A stretch of DNA of 64,000 nucleotides from FEN-1219 sp963728995 (GTDB lineage Bacteria > Pseudomonadota > Gammaproteobacteria > Steroidobacterales > Rariloculaceae). The position numbers and the translations under genes were made by a program. The notes under the pieces were generated by a model. That model was not told the origin of the DNA and made no database searches. It saw only the letters and a program-made list of their open reading frames with translations. Location of the stretch: NCBI GenBank assembly GCA_963728995.1, contig CAVSMD010000004.1, forward strand, positions 1-64,000. Direction: 5' to 3'. Below, piece by piece: positions 61,024-64,000 of the stretch. The stretch's first letter is position 1. Every line of letters starts with the position of its first letter.

Positions 61024-62847
61024 CTAGTGCGTGAGCTCCGCGCCGCCGCCGGAAGGCGTCGCGCTGTCGCTCCCCGCAGGCGCCGGGCCGTCGCCGAGCG
61101 CGAACAGGTACACGCTGTCGCCGCGCGTCGTGCCGGGGAAGAATCCGCCGGCCGAGAGCGCCACCACGTACTGCTTGCCGCCGCGCTCGAACGTGCTCAC
61201 GGCCGCGTGGATGCCGGCGTCCGTCTCGTACTCCCAGAGCAGCGTGCCGTCGGACTTATCGAGCGCCTGCAGGCGGCCGTCATTGCGGCCGATGAACAGC
61301 AGGCCGCCGCGCGTCACGATCGAGCCCGCGTAGCAAAGCTCGCCCCACTGCTGCCGCCATGCGAGCCGGTTCGTCCGCACGTCCACCGCGGCCAGCACGC
61401 CGCGCCGCGGCACGCGCGAGCGGATGTACTCGCCGCCGAAGTAACGGCCGCCGGGCTTCGGCATGACCCATTCCACGCCGCCTTCCTTCGTGGTGTAGGC
61501 CGCGGCGCCGTCGCCGGTGCACACGTAGAACAGATTCGTCTCGGGATCGTACGAGCTCGGCGGCCAGTTCGCGCCGCCCGTGCCGAGCGGCTTCACGACC
61601 ACGGGCGTGTCCCAGAACGGCGTGAAGATGCGGCCCTTGTTGACGAGCTTGAAGCCCTCGGGCTCGATGTCGATCTCGTGCGGGATGACCTCGTCGCCGA
61701 GCGGAATCGGCTGCGTCGCGGCCGTCGCCTGGCGCGGCTCCTGCGGCACGGGCCGCTCCTCGATGCCGACGAGCGGCTTGCCCGTGACGCGATCGAGAAT
61801 GTACACGTAGCCCGTCTTGCCGATCTCGACGATGCCCTTGCGCAACACGCCGTCGTACACGGCATCGAACAGCACCACGGGGTTCGGCGAATCGTAGTCC
61901 CACAGATCGTGATGCACCTGCTGGAAGTGCCAGCGGTACTTGCCGGTCTTCGCCTCGATCGCGACGATCGAGACGCTGAAGAGATTGTCGCCGGGCCGCA
62001 CGGAGCCGTTCAGATCCGGGCCGGGGTTGCCCGTGGAGAAGTACACCAGCCCGAGCTCGGGATCGATGGCCGGCGTCTGCCACACGGCCGCGCCGCCGTT
62101 CTTCCATGTGTCGTTCGTGCTCGGCCAGGTGTCGTGACCGAGCTCGCCGGGACCCGGGATCGTGTAGAACGTCCACTTGAGCTTGCCGGTGCGCGCGTCG
62201 AACGCCTTCACGCGGCCGCGCCCCGCGCGGTCGCCGCCCGCGAAGCCCGTGATCACGAGGCCGTCGTAGTACAGCGGCGCCGTGGTGATGCTGAAGCCGT
62301 CCGCGTTCGTCTCCGCTTGCACGCTCCACACCACTTTGCCCGTGGCGTGATCGAGCGCGACGAGCTTGCCGTCGAGCTGACCGGCGAACACCTTGCCGTC
62401 GCCGATCGCAACGCCGCGGCTCTCCCAGCCGCAGCACACGGCCGTGATGCCTTCATCGAGGTGCGCTTCGTAGGTCCACAGAATCTTGCCCGTGTCGACG
62501 TCGAGCGCGAAGACGTCGTTCGCGCCGGTCGGGACGTAGATGACGCCGTCGTAGACGATGGGTTGCGCCTGGCCGGAGTACTTGCTGTCCGTGCCCGAGC
62601 CGTTCAGATGCGTGCGCCAGCTCGGCTTCAGCCTCGCGACGTTGTCTTTGTCGATGAGCGCGAGCGGCGAGTAGCGCTGGTTGAAGATGTTGCCGCCGTT
62701 CGTGATCCAGTTTTCGGCCGGCGCGGCCACGAGCTCTTTCGTCGTGAATTTCGGCGGCGCCGCGGGCACGCGCTGCGCCAGTGCGGCCGACGAACCGAGC
62801 AAGGCCGCCAGCGCCGCGAGCATCGCGCGCCTGACGTCGGTGCGCAT
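61024..62847 (-). CDS. PQQ-dependent quinoprotein dehydrogenase, exported
   Basis: The 607-residue protein has a signal peptide ('AALAALLGSSAALA') and an eight-bladed quinoprotein propeller with repeated 'W' motifs. The vicinal disulfide 'ITAVCCGWESRG', a mark of PQQ alcohol dehydrogenases, and 'HHDLWDYDSPNPVVLFD' (catalytic Asp) are visible. No C-terminal haem CxxCH is present, so it is a simple quinoprotein and not a quinohaemoprotein. It would oxidise alcohols, sugars or related compounds in the periplasm. It starts 14 bases after the ankyrin gene ends. Confidence 0.9.
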   Translation of the reverse strand: MRTDVRRAMLAALAALLGSSAALAQRVPAAPPKFTTKELVAAPAENWITNGGNIFNQRYSPLALIDKDNVARLKPSWRTHLNGSGTDSKYSGQAQPIVYDGVIYVPTGANDVFALDVDTGKILWTYEAHLDEGITAVCCGWESRGVAIGDGKVFAGQLDGKLVALDHATGKVVWSVQAETNADGFSITTAPLYYDGLVITGFAGGDRAGRGRVKAFDARTGKLKWTFYTIPGPGELGHDTWPSTNDTWKNGGAAVWQTPAIDPELGLVYFSTGNPGPDLNGSVRPGDNLFSVSIVAIEAKTGKYRWHFQQVHHDLWDYDSPNPVVLFDAVYDGVLRKGIVEIGKTGYVYILDRVTGKPLVGIEERPVPQEPRQATAATQPIPLGDEVIPHEIDIEPEGFKLVNKGRIFTPFWDTPVVVKPLGTGGANWPPSSYDPETNLFYVCTGDGAAAYTTKEGGVEWVMPKPGGRYFGGEYIRSRVPRRGVLAAVDVRTNRLAWRQQWGELCYAGSIVTRGGLLFIGRNDGRLQALDKSDGTLLWEYETDAGIHAAVSTFERGGKQYVVALSAGGFFPGTTRGDSVYLFALGDGPAPAGSDSATPSGGGAELTH

Positions 62848-62861
62848 GTGTTTTCTCCCTG

Positions 62862-64000
62862 TCAGTTCCCGGGCGCCACGCGCGCGGTGGCGGTGCCGCC
62901 GGTGGCGGCCGCCTTCAGCATCTCGGCAATCTGGTCGCCGTTCGGCACGGGCCGGCCTTGTACCGGCGTCGTCGCAAGGTTCAGCGCCGTGCGCCCGAGC
63001 CCGTCTTTGGCGCCCGGGTTCGCGCCGTGCTCGAGCAAGTAACCCACGACCTCGGGCCAACCGCGCCCGGCCACCTGATGCAGCGCCGTTTGCCCCTGGC
63101 GGTCCGTCATCGAGTTCAAGCGGGCGATCCGGGCCGTGCGGCTTTGCAGGTCCGTGATCGACGCGTTCACGTCGGCACCGGCCGCGAGCAGGATGTCGAG
63201 CGAGGCAATGACTTCCTTCTGGATGTTCTTGCTCGTGAAGTCCGGCGAACGATTCGCGCCGAACCCGGGCTCGCGCACGCCGACGCCGGCGGCCGCCATC
63301 AGCGGCGTCACGCCCATCACGTTCGGCAAATCGACGACTGCGCCGGCCGCGAGCAACGCGCGCATCGCGTCGTTGTCGTGCATGATCGCCGCACGCAGCA
63401 ACACCGACGCGCCCGTCGTCAGCAGGTCGTCGACGAACCGCTGGCTGTTGCCGCCGCGGCCGGGCCGATGGAAATTCAGCTGAGCGTTCACGTCCGCGCC
63501 CATCGCGATCAGGCGATTCACGAGCTCCATGGCCGTGGTGCTCTTGCTGCGCGGATGCGGCGGACCGGTGCGCGGCACGTAGGTGTTCATGTCCACGGCG
63601 AGATACAGCGCCGTGCGGCCCCACCAGTCCTCGGCCAGCGCGCTCGCACCGGCGTCGAGCAGCACCTTGGCGGTGTCGAACTCGTAGTTGTCGATCGCGA
63701 GCATCAGCGGCGTCACGCCGTCGGGCGTGGGCCGGTCCACGTCCTCGCCGGCGGCCAGGATCGCGCTGACGCAGTCGGCGCAACCGGCGCGCGCGGCATA
63801 CAGCAGCACGGTGAGCCCGCCCGTGGGGCGGTACTGCGCGCGCGGCTCGCTCGTGATCTGCGAGCCCCAATCGTTGGCGGTGGCGCGCGCACGCACGTCG
63901 GCGCCGTGCTCGATCAGAAGCTTCACGAGCTCGGTATGGGCGCCTTCGGCCGCCCACATCAGCGCGGTCTGATCGCGCCACGCCTCGCGCGCATTCACGT
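62862..64000 (-). CDS. Ankyrin-repeat protein, truncated by the window edge
   Basis: At least 379 residues consist of ankyrin repeats ('DQTALMWAAEGAHTELVKLL', 'GVTPLMLAIDNYEFDTAKVL', 'GQTALHQVAGRGWPEVVGYL', 'GRTALNLA'). The reading frame continues past the right end of the window, and a GTG at 63998 is internal to a repeat, so the true start is outside. The pairing of an ankyrin protein with a PQQ dehydrogenase recurs in related genomes as I recall it; the ankyrin protein may be exported too, but its N-terminus cannot be seen. Confidence 0.88.
   Translation of the reverse strand, partial: VNAREAWRDQTALMWAAEGAHTELVKLLIEHGADVRARATANDWGSQITSEPRAQYRPTGGLTVLLYAARAGCADCVSAILAAGEDVDRPTPDGVTPLMLAIDNYEFDTAKVLLDAGASALAEDWWGRTALYLAVDMNTYVPRTGPPHPRSKSTTAMELVNRLIAMGADVNAQLNFHRPGRGGNSQRFVDDLLTTGASVLLRAAIMHDNDAMRALLAAGAVVDLPNVMGVTPLMAAAGVGVREPGFGANRSPDFTSKNIQKEVIASLDILLAAGADVNASITDLQSRTARIARLNSMTDRQGQTALHQVAGRGWPEVVGYLLEHGANPGAKDGLGRTALNLATTPVQGRPVPNGDQIAEMLKAAATGGTATARVAPGN

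Noticed and set aside
61027..63042. Plus-strand open frame of 671 codons
   Set aside because: It mirrors the PQQ dehydrogenase and ankyrin genes; no domain, biased composition.
1..64000. CRISPR arrays, rRNA, tRNA or complete insertion sequences
   Set aside because: No regularly spaced repeats, no tRNA cloverleaf or rRNA motif, and no transposase were recognised. This is a reading by eye, not a covariance-model search.

Overview
The window is high-GC bacterial chromosomal DNA, dense with genes on both strands. The right two thirds look like a proteobacterium, probably a soil-type gammaproteobacterium (Steroidobacteraceae-like). This is an inference from gene content: RcnB-like protein, an RnfC-like protein, DUF6152 proteins, a tannase-family esterase, a PQQ-dependent dehydrogenase beside an ankyrin protein, and three MacB/FtsX-type permeases without an ATPase. 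No rRNA, tRNA, CRISPR array or intact transposase was recognised, so the taxonomy is not proven.

Region 1 (about 1-18 kb) is a defence and toxin-antitoxin island. In order it holds: a truncated hsdM copy; an XRE-ImmA/DUF4411 pair; a second hsdM with no hsdS or hsdR; the DarT/DarG ADP-ribosylation toxin-antitoxin pair; a probable PUA-like/HNH nuclease; an HNH protein with an overlapping HIT protein; a membrane-anchored Mrr-type nuclease; a small exported protein; a PD-(D/E)XK-like protein; a three-gene TIGR04255 cassette; an Xre/RES pair; a membrane DUF2726 protein; a DUF433/DUF5615 pair; an MNT/HEPN pair; and a NYN-domain protein. Several of these genes are visibly less GC-rich than the rest of the window.

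Region 2 (about 18-30 kb) is mixed: a FtsX-type permease; an excisionase-like regulator followed by a protein that seems to repeat the regulator's C-terminal module twice, then a phosphotransferase; a sigma-region-4-only protein with a possible zinc anti-sigma partner; a decayed hydrolase; a nitronate monooxygenase/thioesterase pair; an AbiEii-like nucleotidyltransferase with a small partner beside a truncated exported gene; and two tandem DUF6152 proteins.

Region 3 (about 30-44.7 kb) is mainly cell-envelope and metabolic genes: tannase-like esterase, Pro/Ala-rich lipoprotein, M20 peptidase, an ICMT-like methyltransferase, an exported methyltransferase-fold protein, two more FtsX-type permeases, an RcnB-like protein, and a CBS protein with a frameshifted stand-alone RnfC.

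Region 4 (about 44.7-64 kb) holds heavily frameshifted carotenoid oxygenase, WYL regulator and SDR genes; an intact SDR; NERD and AraC proteins; a 49-residue metallothionein-like gene; an ECF sigma / HEAT anti-sigma / two DUF4097 operon; two membrane proteins; a TIGR03118 protein ending in a haem-type motif; a Ser/Thr kinase with a beta-propeller; a PQQ dehydrogenase; and an ankyrin protein that runs off the right edge.

A recurring feature is single-base indels: at least fifteen genes are split between frames, while other genes of 2-2.6 kb are intact. Either the assembly has local indel errors or several loci are decaying. In those entries the coordinates span the whole inferred gene.
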